From Pseudomonas karstica (lineage in GTDB: Bacteria; Pseudomonadota; Gammaproteobacteria; Pseudomonadales; Pseudomonadaceae): DNA of 41,053 nt. The position numbers and the translations under genes were made by a program. Position 1 is the first letter of the stretch; each line of letters starts with the position of its first letter. The notes beneath the pieces were generated by a model. It was not told where the DNA came from, searched no databases, and saw only the letters and a program-made list of their open reading frames with translations. The DNA is taken from positions 1 to 41,053 of the forward strand of contig NZ_WLYI01000042.1 in the NCBI RefSeq assembly GCF_009707515.1, in the 5' to 3' direction. Below are positions 24,584-32,921 of this stretch, in pieces.

Positions 24584-25900
24584 TCAATAGGCATACCTGA
24601 GCAGGGCGTGAGTGGTACCGCTGAAGGCGAAGAAGCCGAGTACCGCGACGCAGGCCGGCAAGATCAGCCACCAGACTTTCTGCGCCATGGGTGGCAGCGC
24701 GCGTTGATGCTGGCTCAGGGTCAGGCTGAAGGCGCAGACGGTCATCGCCAGCAGAGTGCCGGCCAGGATGTCCGTCGGCCAGTGGGCTCCCAGGTAAACC
24801 CGTGACAGGGCAATGGTCGCGGCAGGGATGGCGCCGAGCAATAACCAGGTCAGGCGCAAACGGGTAGGTTGGCCGCGCCCGGCCAGCACTGCCAGGGCCA
24901 GGAAAAATGCGAATGAGCCGGAGGCATGGCCACTGGGCATGCTGAAACTGGTCAGTGGGTCGCTGATGACTTCTGGGCGCATCCGCGCAAAGAACAGTTT
25001 GGTCCCGGTGTTGATCAAGGCGGCGCCCGCCAATGTGACACCCACGAAAATTGCCTGGCGCCATTGTCGCGCCAACAGCAGCAGGCCGGTCAGGACGGCG
25101 CTGGCCACGAACATCTTCTTGAACTCGCCGAGCTGAGTGACCATCACCATGGCCTGGTCCATCGCTGGGCTGCGGTGCTCCTGGACCAGGGTCATCAGGC
25201 CTTGATCAAAATGGTTCAGGTGCGGGTAGCCGATAAACAGTGCAATCAATAGCGCCGCACTGAGGCAGCCCGTCAGCAGTGACGCCCGTGGCTGGCCGCG
25301 CAAGCTGCTGTTGAGGCTTACGCCTATGAACACCACCAGGCAGGCGGCGACGATTCCGGCTTCTGGCCAGAAACCTTCGGGCAATGGCAGGCGAAATGCT
25401 GCGCCGGTGGCCCAACCCGGTAGCAGATAGACCACCGCCCAACCGGCACCGGCTAGCAGACTGACGATGGCAAAACGCGGGAACGGCATGTCGCACATGC
25501 CGGCTACCATCGGCAGCATTGGCCGCAGCGGGCCGATAAAGCGTCCCACCAGCAGGCTGGCGATGCCATATTTGTGAAAGTAAGCTTCTGCTCCACTCAC
25601 CCATTCGGGATGGTGACGCAGGCCGGGCAGGCGCCGGATGTTTTGATGGAAATGGCGGCCTAGATAGTAGGAAACCACATCGCCCAACAACCCGCCGAGG
25701 AAACCCAGCAACAGCGTTTCACCCAGGGATAGAGCGCCACTGCCGGCCAGGGCAGCGATGGCGAACAACAGTACGGTGCCGGGCACGATCAGGCCGGCAA
25801 TCGCCAGGCATTCCACGCAGGCCACGATAAAGACGGCTGCCGCCAGCCATTGCGGGTTCAGGGTTAGCCAGCCGGTAATGCTATCGAGCCATGGGCCCAT
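24584..25900 (-). CDS. DedA - PAP2 phosphatase fusion protein
   Basis: 438 aa from ATG 25900, with GGAG at 8 bases. Residues of about 1-200 are a DedA/VTT membrane domain (GFLGGLLGDVVSYYLGRHFH; GRFIGPLRPMLPMVAGMCDMPF). After a linker of hydrophobic segments, residues of about 230-420 are a PAP2 phosphatase with all three motifs: KLFFARMRP, SMPSGHASGS and SRVYLGAHWPTD. This joins a lipid-transport-like domain to a lipid phosphatase in one inner-membrane protein, suggesting dephosphorylation of undecaprenyl pyrophosphate or a phosphatidate-type lipid along with its flipping. The substrate is inferred. Confidence 0.93.
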   Translation of the reverse strand: MGPWLDSITGWLTLNPQWLAAAVFIVACVECLAIAGLIVPGTVLLFAIAALAGSGALSLGETLLLGFLGGLLGDVVSYYLGRHFHQNIRRLPGLRHHPEWVSGAEAYFHKYGIASLLVGRFIGPLRPMLPMVAGMCDMPFPRFAIVSLLAGAGWAVVYLLPGWATGAAFRLPLPEGFWPEAGIVAACLVVFIGVSLNSSLRGQPRASLLTGCLSAALLIALFIGYPHLNHFDQGLMTLVQEHRSPAMDQAMVMVTQLGEFKKMFVASAVLTGLLLLARQWRQAIFVGVTLAGAALINTGTKLFFARMRPEVISDPLTSFSMPSGHASGSFAFFLALAVLAGRGQPTRLRLTWLLLGAIPAATIALSRVYLGAHWPTDILAGTLLAMTVCAFSLTLSQHQRALPPMAQKVWWLILPACVAVLGFFAFSGTTHALLRYAY

Positions 25901-25930
25901 ACAATCAACTCCATTGGTATTCACAATCCT

Positions 25931-26032
25931 CTGTAGGAGCGAGCTTGCTCGCGAACAACGTCAACGACAGCGCGTGCAGCCTGAGTAAACGTGTTGCCTT
26001 GAAGTTCTTCGCGAGCAAGCTCGCTCCTACAG
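25931..26032. repeat. Inverted REP pair (REPIN)
   Basis: Two copies of a 25-bp sequence in opposite orientation, perfect complements of each other (25931-25955 and 26008-26032), separated by 52 bp. The core is TAGGAGCGAGCTTGCTCGCG, the most common P. fluorescens REP type. Each copy also contains a short palindrome. Such pairs are mobilised by RAYT transposases elsewhere in the genome. Confidence 0.93.
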
Positions 26033-26050
26033 TGGGTGGGCTTATATTTC

Positions 26051-26734
26051 TCAAACTAAAAAGTAGTCGCGGCCTTCGACCTGCCCCCGGCGTAGCGGGT
26101 TCCGCGTGCAGTAGGGCGCATAACCTGCATCGACGAATCGATACATCAGGTGTTCATCCCGACCACTGGGGATGCCCAGGCGGGTGGCCTGGATGATTTG
26201 TGTCGGTGCCTGGCCCACGTCCTCGACGTACAACAGCTCCTGATCAAAGCGCTTGGCGTCCCACATTGACACTTTCAGGCCCAGGGCCTTGCACAGCAGG
26301 GTCTGCCCGGCACACAGCCTTTGGGTGGGGCGTGGCCGGCCACTGGCGTCCGGGTTATTCAATAGCATCTGCGCCAGGCTGGCCCGGCCGGACAACTCAT
26401 CGACCCAGGGATAGGCCGATTTGATCAGCACCGCGTTGCCCGGCCCCTGGGCGCTGAAGTTCAGCGAGTCACCGCCACGGGCGTAGTACATATAGATGTG
26501 GCCGCCATCCAGAAACAAAGCCTTACGCTTTTCTGTGTAGCCCAGTGAGGCATGGCTACCTTTTTCGGCCACGTAATAGGCTTCGGTTTCAATAATTCGC
26601 GCCGAGAGCCACAAATCGCCGACGCGGTGACGAATGACTTTGCCAAGCAAATCCCGCGCTAGCTGCTGCGCGTCACGGTCGAAAAAGCTGTCGGGCAGGG
26701 CATTGACGGGGATCGGGGGCGCAAGACTGGGCAT
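26051..26734 (-). CDS. 3-methyladenine DNA glycosylase (AAG/MPG type)
   Basis: 227 aa, the single-domain AAG/MPG family, which removes 3-methyladenine, hypoxanthine and other alkylated purines in base-excision repair. Seen: FFDRDAQQLARDLLGKVI, the catalytic Glu region IIETEAYYVAEKGSHAS (Glu and His), IYMYYARGGDSLNFSAQG, and LCAGQTLLCKALGL. It stands alone between the REPIN and the divergent proA gene. Confidence 0.95.
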   Translation of the reverse strand: MPSLAPPIPVNALPDSFFDRDAQQLARDLLGKVIRHRVGDLWLSARIIETEAYYVAEKGSHASLGYTEKRKALFLDGGHIYMYYARGGDSLNFSAQGPGNAVLIKSAYPWVDELSGRASLAQMLLNNPDASGRPRPTQRLCAGQTLLCKALGLKVSMWDAKRFDQELLYVEDVGQAPTQIIQATRLGIPSGRDEHLMYRFVDAGYAPYCTRNPLRRGQVEGRDYFLV

Positions 26735-26868
26735 GTCGGTCGGGGGGGAGGCAGCTAAATGTGACAGGATGATAACAACTCCAGCCTTAATTCCTCCTGA
26801 ACAGCGAGTATTTACAGTTCATTTCGACCATCCGCCCCTCACCGCTGTCCGTAGGGCGGCGCGACAGC

Positions 26869-26874
26869 TATAAT
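26869..26874 (+). promoter_or_regulatory. Possible -10 element of proA
   Basis: TATAAT, 36 bases before the proA ATG. A CTGTCC 18 bp upstream matches only half of the -35 consensus. It would drive the proA-nadD-rsfS-rlmH-mrdA run. Confidence 0.4.
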
Positions 26875-26910
26875 CTGCCGCTTTCCTCTTTGCCAAGACC
26901 CCACCAGACC

Positions 26911-28176
26911 ATGACTGAGTCCGTTCTTGACTACATGACCCGCCTGGGTCGCGCTGCCCGACAGGCCGCGCGGTTGATCGCCCGTGCGAGCACCGCGCAG
27001 AAGAATCGTGCGCTGCTGGCCGCTGCCGATGCTTTGGATGCTTCGCGCTTCGAGCTAAGTGCTGCCAACGAGCAAGACCTGGCCAACGGCCGGGCCAATG
27101 GTCTGGAACCGGCATTGCTGGATCGCCTGGCGCTGACGCCGGCACGTATCGACGACATGATCGAAGGTCTGCGTCAGGTGGCCAAGCTGCCTGACCCCAT
27201 CGGTGAAATCCGCGACATGCGTTACCTGCCGTCAGGTATCCAGGTCGGCAAGATGCGCGTGCCCCTGGGCGTGATCGGCATCATCTATGAGTCGCGGCCG
27301 AACGTGACCATCGATGCCGCGAGCCTGTGCCTCAAGTCCGGTAACGCGACGATCCTGCGGGGCGGCTCCGAGGCGATCAATTCCAACCGAGCCATCGCCG
27401 CGTGCATTCAGCAGGGCTTGGCCGTGGCTGATTTGCCGGCCGAAGTGGTGCAAGTAGTCGACACCACTGACCGCGCCGCCGTTGGCGCGCTGATCACCAT
27501 GCCCGAATTTGTCGACGTGATCGTCCCGCGGGGTGGCAAGAGCCTGATCGAACGCGTCAGCCGCGATGCCAAGGTGCCTGTGATCAAGCACCTGGATGGC
27601 GTTTGCCATGTGTTTATCGATGTCGCCGCCGACCTCGACAAGGCCATCCGCATTGCCGACAACGCCAAGACTCATCGCTACGCCCCGTGCAACACCATGG
27701 AAACCCTGCTCGTGCACACAGGCATCGCGGAGCGGGTGTTGCCGCCGCTGGCTGCGATCTACCGTGACAAGGGCGTGGAGTTGCGCGGTTGCGAGCGTAC
27801 CCGTGCGCTGCTCGGTACGGACGTGATCGAAGCCACCGAACAGGATTGGTACACCGAGTACACCGCGCCAATCCTGTCGATTCGCATCGTCGACGACCTG
27901 GACCAAGCCATCGAACACATCAACACCTACGGTTCCAAACACACCGACGCCATTGTCACCGAGCATTTCAGCGATGCCCGACGTTTTCTCAACGAAGTGG
28001 ACTCCGCTTCGGTGATGGTCAACGCCTCGACGCGCTTTGCCGACGGCTTCGAGTATGGCCTGGGCGCGGAGATCGGTATTTCCACCGATAAACTCCATGC
28101 GCGCGGCCCGGTTGGCCTGGAAGGCTTGACCAGTGAGAAGTACGTGGTCTTCGGTGACGGTCATGTGCGCACTTGA
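26911..28176 (+). CDS. proA: Gamma-glutamyl phosphate reductase
   Basis: 421 aa from ATG 26911 (a TTG 7 codons upstream is not needed). ProA reduces gamma-glutamyl phosphate to glutamate semialdehyde with NADPH in proline synthesis. Aldehyde-dehydrogenase-like blocks are visible: VPLGVIGIIYESRPNVTIDA, LKSGNATILRGGSEA, the nucleophilic Cys in HRYAPCNTMETLL, and GAEIGISTDKLHARGPVGLEGLTS at the end. The ribosome site is weak. Its stop overlaps the nadD start by one base (TGATG). Confidence 0.98.
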   Translation: MTESVLDYMTRLGRAARQAARLIARASTAQKNRALLAAADALDASRFELSAANEQDLANGRANGLEPALLDRLALTPARIDDMIEGLRQVAKLPDPIGEIRDMRYLPSGIQVGKMRVPLGVIGIIYESRPNVTIDAASLCLKSGNATILRGGSEAINSNRAIAACIQQGLAVADLPAEVVQVVDTTDRAAVGALITMPEFVDVIVPRGGKSLIERVSRDAKVPVIKHLDGVCHVFIDVAADLDKAIRIADNAKTHRYAPCNTMETLLVHTGIAERVLPPLAAIYRDKGVELRGCERTRALLGTDVIEATEQDWYTEYTAPILSIRIVDDLDQAIEHINTYGSKHTDAIVTEHFSDARRFLNEVDSASVMVNASTRFADGFEYGLGAEIGISTDKLHARGPVGLEGLTSEKYVVFGDGHVRT

Positions 28177-28820
28177 TGGGTAAACGCATCGGGCTGCTCG
28201 GTGGCACCTTCGATCCCGTGCACATCGGCCATTTGCGCAGTGCCCTGGAAGTGGCGGACGCCCTCGGGCTGGATGAGCTGCGCCTGATACCCAATGCCAG
28301 GCCTCCTCATCGGGATACCCCACAGGTTTCGGCGCTCGACCGTTTGGCAATGGTCGAATGTGCCGTTGCCGGTATATCGCCGCTGGTGGTGGACGACCGC
28401 GAACTCAAGCGCGATAAACCGTCCTACACTATCGACACCCTGGAGCAGACGCGGGCCGAGTTGGCTGCCGACGACCAGTTGTTTCTACTTTTGGGCTGGG
28501 ACGCATTTTGCGGCCTGCCCACTTGGCATCGCTGGGAAGAATTGCTCCAGCATTGCCACATCCTGGTGTTGCAACGCCCGGATGCCGACAGCGAACCGCC
28601 GGATGCCTTGCGCAACCTGCTGGCCGCGCGGTCGGTAAGTGACCCCTTGGCCCTGACCGGGCCGAACGGGAATATTGCATTCGTCTGGCAGACCCCGCTT
28701 GCGGTGTCTGCCACCCAGATCCGTCAACTGCTGGCCAGCGGGAAGTCGGTACGTTTCCTGGTGCCTGACGCGGTCCTGGCCTACATCGATGCGCACGGGC
28801 TTTACCGTGCGTCGAACTGA
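28176..28820 (+). CDS. nadD: Nicotinate-nucleotide adenylyltransferase
   Basis: 214 aa. NadD transfers AMP to nicotinate mononucleotide, an essential NAD synthesis step. Seen: the nucleotide-binding GLLGGTFDPVHIGHLRSA (residues 7-24), RDTPQVSALDRLAMVECA, LFLLLGWDAFCGLPTWHRWEEL and the C-terminal SATQIRQLLASGKSVRFLVPDAV. The ATG overlaps the proA stop. The next gene follows after 69 bp. Confidence 0.97.
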   Translation: MGKRIGLLGGTFDPVHIGHLRSALEVADALGLDELRLIPNARPPHRDTPQVSALDRLAMVECAVAGISPLVVDDRELKRDKPSYTIDTLEQTRAELAADDQLFLLLGWDAFCGLPTWHRWEELLQHCHILVLQRPDADSEPPDALRNLLAARSVSDPLALTGPNGNIAFVWQTPLAVSATQIRQLLASGKSVRFLVPDAVLAYIDAHGLYRASN

Positions 28821-28889
28821 AAAGGCGCGCTTGAACGCACGAACAGTCGTGCAGCGAGCGCCCGAACATACGAGCAAAACGAGTTTTTT

Positions 28890-29384
28890 ATGACGAACAA
28901 AGACGTAAGCAAAGTTAAACGCAAAGGCACGTTCAAGAGCGCCCCGCTGCCAGTAGAGGCGCACACCGGCCCTGAACTCGCCGGCGAAGAGCTGGTGAAG
29001 GTTGCTGTAGCGGCTCTGGAAGACGTGAAGGCCCAGGACATTCAAGTCCTGGACGTACGCGAAAAGCAGAGCATCACCGACTTCATGATCATCGCCACCG
29101 GTACTTCCAACCGTCAGATCGGCGCGATGCTGGACAAGGTCCGCGAAGCCGTCAAAGCCCAAGGCGTCAAGCCGCTGGGTGAAGAAGGCAAGGGCGACAG
29201 TGATTGGGTACTGCTGGACATGGACGACGTTATCGTCCACATGATGACGTCCAACGCCCGTCAGTTCTACGACCTGGAGCGTCTGTGGAAAGGTGCCGAG
29301 CAGAGCCGTGCCGCCGATGGCAAGCACCACAGCCCTGAAGTCGGTCACGCGCATTTCGACAAGCTCAATAAAGACCAGGAATAA
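28890..29384 (+). CDS. rsfS: Ribosomal silencing factor
   Basis: 164 aa. RsfS binds ribosomal protein uL14 on the 50S subunit and blocks subunit joining when nutrients are low. The family domain covers about residues 33-138 (VKAQDIQVLDVREKQSITDF, IIATGTSNRQIGAML, DSDWVLLDMDDVIVHMM, RQFYDLERLW). An N-terminal extension of about 32 basic/polar residues and a charged C-terminal tail make it longer than the E. coli protein of 105 aa. It precedes rlmH by 9 bp, the usual pair. Confidence 0.96.
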   Translation: MTNKDVSKVKRKGTFKSAPLPVEAHTGPELAGEELVKVAVAALEDVKAQDIQVLDVREKQSITDFMIIATGTSNRQIGAMLDKVREAVKAQGVKPLGEEGKGDSDWVLLDMDDVIVHMMTSNARQFYDLERLWKGAEQSRAADGKHHSPEVGHAHFDKLNKDQE

Positions 29385-29393
29385 GGAACGGCT

Positions 29394-29861
29394 GTGCGCC
29401 TGCGTCTGATCGCTGTCGGTTCACGCATGCCCAAGTGGGTGGAAGAAGGCTGGCATGAGTATGCCAAGCGTCTGCCATCCGAATTGGCGCTGGAACTGGT
29501 GGAAATACCGCTCAATACCCGCGGCAAGAATGCCGACGTGGCGCGCTTTATCCGTCAGGAAGGCGAGGCCATGCTGGCCAAGGTCGGCCCCAATGAGCGG
29601 ATTGTCACCCTTGAAGTGCACGGCAAGCCCTGGAGCACCGAGCAACTGGCGGTAGAGCTGGATCGCTGGCGCCTGGATTCGCGCACGGTGAATTTCATGG
29701 TCGGTGGCCCTGAAGGGCTGTCGCCGGAAGTCTGCGCGCGGGCCGATCAGCGTTGGTCGCTGTCGCCCCTGACGCTGCCACATCCGTTGGTGCGGATTCT
29801 GATGGGTGAACAGCTGTATCGCGCCTGGACAGTCCTGTCCGGGCACCCTTATCACAAATAG
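29394..29861 (+). CDS. rlmH: 23S rRNA pseudouridine-1915 N3-methyltransferase
   Basis: 155 aa with a GTG start at 29394, preceded by AAGGA. RlmH is a SPOUT (alpha/beta-knot) methyltransferase that modifies m3-Psi1915 in helix 69 of 23S rRNA. Seen: MRLRLIAVGSRMPKWVEEGW, the knot FMVGGPEGLSPEV and the C-terminal LTLPHPLVRILMGEQLYRAW. It is followed 15 bp later by mrdA. Confidence 0.97.
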   Translation: MRLRLIAVGSRMPKWVEEGWHEYAKRLPSELALELVEIPLNTRGKNADVARFIRQEGEAMLAKVGPNERIVTLEVHGKPWSTEQLAVELDRWRLDSRTVNFMVGGPEGLSPEVCARADQRWSLSPLTLPHPLVRILMGEQLYRAWTVLSGHPYHK

Positions 29862-29876
29862 TCTGCGCCCTACCTG

Positions 29877-31775
29877 ATGACCCAGCCGATCCGCATCAAG
29901 GACCATGAGAAAGACGCACGCCTGGTGCGCGGTCGGGTCGTGTTCGGCGCGATCCTGGTTGCGGTTTTGACGGGGGTGCTGATCGCTCGCCTGTATTTCC
30001 TGCAGGTGATCCAGTACGAATATCACTCCACGTTGTCGGAAAACAATCGGGTGCATGTCCAGCCTATTCCACCGACCCGTGGGCTGATTTTCGACCGTAA
30101 TGGTGTGGTGATAGCGGATAACCGGCCCAGCTTCAGCCTGAGCATGACCCGCGAGCGTTCCGGCGATTGGCAACAGACCCTCGACGTCATTGTTGAGGTA
30201 TTGCAGCTGACTCCAGAAGATCGGGCGATCTTCGAAAAGCGTATGAGGCAAGGGCGTCGGCCTTTCGAACCGGTGCCGATTCTGTTTGAGCTGACTGAAG
30301 AGCAAATCGCCAGGATCGCGGTGAACCAGTTCCGCTTGCCAGGTGTTGAGGTGGTGGCACAGTTGGTGCGTCATTACCCACAGGGAGCACACTTTGCCCA
30401 TTCCGTCGGCTACATGGGGCGGATCAACGAGAAAGAGCTGAAGTCCCTCGATCCGGTCAACTACAGTGGCACCCACCATATCGGCAAGACCGGTATCGAG
30501 CGTTTCTACGAGCCCGAACTGCACGGCCAGGTGGGTTACGAAGAAGTCGAGACCAACGCTCGCGGCCGAGTATTGCGGGTGCTCAAGCGTACCGACCCGA
30601 TCCCCGGCAAGGACATTGTCCTGAGCCTGGACATCAAGTTGCAGGAAGCTGCGGAGATGGCCCTGGGGGGGCGCCGTGGTGCAGTGGTGGCGCTGGACCC
30701 GAACACTGGCGAAGTACTGGCGATGGTCAGCCAGCCGAGCTTCGATCCCAACTTGTTCGTGACCGGGATCAGCTTCAAGGCCTACGCCGAGTTGCGCGAC
30801 TCCATTGACCGGCCGCTGTTCAACCGGGTACTGCGCGGTTTGTACCCCCCGGGCTCGACCATCAAGCCGGCGGTGGCCATTGCAGGCCTGGACTCCGGAG
30901 TAGTGACGGCTTCGAGCCGGGTTTACGATCCGGGCTATTACCAGTTGCCCAACTACGATCACAAATACCGTAACTGGAACCGTAGCGGCGACGGTTATGT
31001 GGATCTGGATACGGCAATCATGCGTTCCAACGACACCTATTTTTATGACCTGGCCCACAAGCTGGGGATTGATCGCTTGTCGGTCTACATGGGCAAGTTC
31101 GGTCTCGGTCAGAAAGTCTCCCTGGATATGTTCGAAGAGTCTCCTGGCCTGATGCCATCCCGGGAGTGGAAGCGTGCTACCCGTCGCCAGGCCTGGTTCC
31201 CGGGTGAAACCCTGATCCTCGGTATCGGCCAGGGCTACATGCAGGCAACTCCGTTGCAATTGGCCCAGGCCACGGCGCTGGTGGCCAACAAGGGTAAGTG
31301 GAACCGTCCGCACCTGGCCAAGACCATCGAGGGTGAAAAGCCGGTGGATGAAAACCCGATCCCGGACATCGTCCTGCGCGACCCGTCCGACTGGGCCAAG
31401 GTCAACCATGGCATGCAGCAAGTGATGCACGGCGCCCGGGGTACCGCGCGCAAGGCGGCAGCCGGCGCGCAATACCGGATCGCCGGCAAGAGCGGTACCG
31501 CCCAGGTGGTAGCGATCAAGCAAGGCGAGCGATATGACCGTTCCAAGGTTCAGGAGCGTCACCGCGACCACGCCTTGTTCGTAGGTTTCGCCCCGGCGGA
31601 TAACCCGCAAATCACTGTGGCAGTCATGGTGGAAAACGGCGAGTCCGGTTCCGGCGTGGCAGCTCCGGTGGTGCGCCAGATCATGGACGCCTGGTTGCTG
31701 GGCGAAGACGGCAAACTCAAGCCCGAGTACGGCGCCAACCCCTCAAGCTCGGAGGCTAAGGCCCGTGAAGAGTAA
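29877..31775 (+). CDS. mrdA: Penicillin-binding protein 2
   Basis: 632 aa, the class B transpeptidase of the cell-elongation machinery (elongasome), acting with RodA in the inner membrane and periplasm. One N-terminal membrane segment (about residues 20-42), the dimerisation domain, then the transpeptidase domain with Ser327-x-x-Lys (PPGSTIKP), Ser384-Asn-Asp (RSNDTYF) and Lys538-Ser-Gly (GKSGTAQ). Its last 11 bases overlap the rodA start, consistent with coupled synthesis of the two partners. Confidence 0.98.
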   Translation: MTQPIRIKDHEKDARLVRGRVVFGAILVAVLTGVLIARLYFLQVIQYEYHSTLSENNRVHVQPIPPTRGLIFDRNGVVIADNRPSFSLSMTRERSGDWQQTLDVIVEVLQLTPEDRAIFEKRMRQGRRPFEPVPILFELTEEQIARIAVNQFRLPGVEVVAQLVRHYPQGAHFAHSVGYMGRINEKELKSLDPVNYSGTHHIGKTGIERFYEPELHGQVGYEEVETNARGRVLRVLKRTDPIPGKDIVLSLDIKLQEAAEMALGGRRGAVVALDPNTGEVLAMVSQPSFDPNLFVTGISFKAYAELRDSIDRPLFNRVLRGLYPPGSTIKPAVAIAGLDSGVVTASSRVYDPGYYQLPNYDHKYRNWNRSGDGYVDLDTAIMRSNDTYFYDLAHKLGIDRLSVYMGKFGLGQKVSLDMFEESPGLMPSREWKRATRRQAWFPGETLILGIGQGYMQATPLQLAQATALVANKGKWNRPHLAKTIEGEKPVDENPIPDIVLRDPSDWAKVNHGMQQVMHGARGTARKAAAGAQYRIAGKSGTAQVVAIKQGERYDRSKVQERHRDHALFVGFAPADNPQITVAVMVENGESGSGVAAPVVRQIMDAWLLGEDGKLKPEYGANPSSSEAKAREE

Positions 31776-32910
31776 TTTTGACCGCATCCTGTCCAGCGAA
31801 GATGTGATGCGCCGTCGCGCCACTTTTCTGCAGCGCATACACATTGATGGCCCGTTGTTGATCCTGCTGCTGACATTGGCTGCCGGCAGCCTGTTTGTGT
31901 TGTATTCGGCCAGCGGCAAGAATTGGGACCTGTTGATCAAGCAGGCGTCTTCGTTCGGCCTGGGCCTGTTGTCGATGGTAGTGATTGCCCAGTTGGAGCC
32001 ACGCTTCATGGCGCGCTGGGTGCCCCTGGGTTATGTGGTGGGTGTATTGCTGTTGGTGGTGGTGGATGTCATGGGCCACAACGCCATGGGGGCGACCCGC
32101 TGGATCAACATTCCAGGGGTGATTCGCTTCCAGCCGTCGGAGTTCATGAAGATCCTGATGCCAGCGACGATCGCCTGGTACCTGTCCAAGCGCACCTTGC
32201 CACCGCAGCTCAAGCATGTGGGGGTCAGCCTGATATTGATCGGTGTGCCCTTTATCCTGATCGTGCGCCAGCCGGACCTCGGTACCTCGCTGCTGATCCT
32301 GGCGGGCGGCGCGTTCGTGCTGTTCATGGGCGGTTTGCGCTGGCGCTGGATCCTCAGTGTGCTGGCGGCTGCTGTGCCGGTGGCGGTGGCCATGTGGTTT
32401 TTTTTCATGCACGACTATCAGAAGCAGCGGATCCTGACCTTTCTCGACCCCGAGAGCGACCCATTGGGCACCGGCTGGAACATCATCCAGTCCAAGGCTG
32501 CCATCGGTTCCGGCGGTGTCTTCGGTAAAGGTTGGTTGCTGGGTACTCAGTCACACCTGGACTTTTTGCCCGAAAGTCACACCGACTTTATTATCGCGGT
32601 GATGGGCGAAGAGTTCGGCCTGGTGGGGATTTGCGTGCTGTTGCTGATCTATCTGCTGTTGATTGGTCGCGGCCTGGTGATCACGGCCCAGGCCCAGACG
32701 CTGTTCGGAAAATTGCTCGCCGGTGCGCTCACAATGACTTTTTTTGTTTACGTTTTCGTCAACATCGGTATGGTCAGTGGCCTGTTGCCGGTAGTTGGGG
32801 TGCCGTTGCCATTCATTAGCTACGGCGGAACTTCGTTGGTGACATTGCTGTCAGCGTTTGGGGTTTTGATGTCGATCCATACCCATCGTAAGTGGATCGC
32901 ACAGGTTTGA
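31765..32910 (+). CDS. rodA: RodA peptidoglycan polymerase (SEDS)
   Basis: 381 aa with a GTG start at 31765 overlapping mrdA by 11 bases; an ATG at 31807 would remove 14 residues. Membrane protein with about 10 hydrophobic segments. RodA is the glycosyltransferase that polymerises lipid II in the elongasome with PBP2. Seen: GATRWINIPGVIRFQPSEFMKI, the loop PDLGTSLL with its conserved Asp, PESHTDFIIAVMGEEFGLVG and LPFISYGGTSLVTLL at the C-terminus. Confidence 0.97.
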   Translation: MKSNFDRILSSEDVMRRRATFLQRIHIDGPLLILLLTLAAGSLFVLYSASGKNWDLLIKQASSFGLGLLSMVVIAQLEPRFMARWVPLGYVVGVLLLVVVDVMGHNAMGATRWINIPGVIRFQPSEFMKILMPATIAWYLSKRTLPPQLKHVGVSLILIGVPFILIVRQPDLGTSLLILAGGAFVLFMGGLRWRWILSVLAAAVPVAVAMWFFFMHDYQKQRILTFLDPESDPLGTGWNIIQSKAAIGSGGVFGKGWLLGTQSHLDFLPESHTDFIIAVMGEEFGLVGICVLLLIYLLLIGRGLVITAQAQTLFGKLLAGALTMTFFVYVFVNIGMVSGLLPVVGVPLPFISYGGTSLVTLLSAFGVLMSIHTHRKWIAQV

Positions 32911-32921
32911 ATAAGGTGAAG

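Noticed and set aside
29421..31610. 729-codon minus-strand frame opposite rlmH and mrdA
   Set aside because: Antisense shadow caused by codon bias; rlmH and PBP2 motifs on the plus strand are complete.
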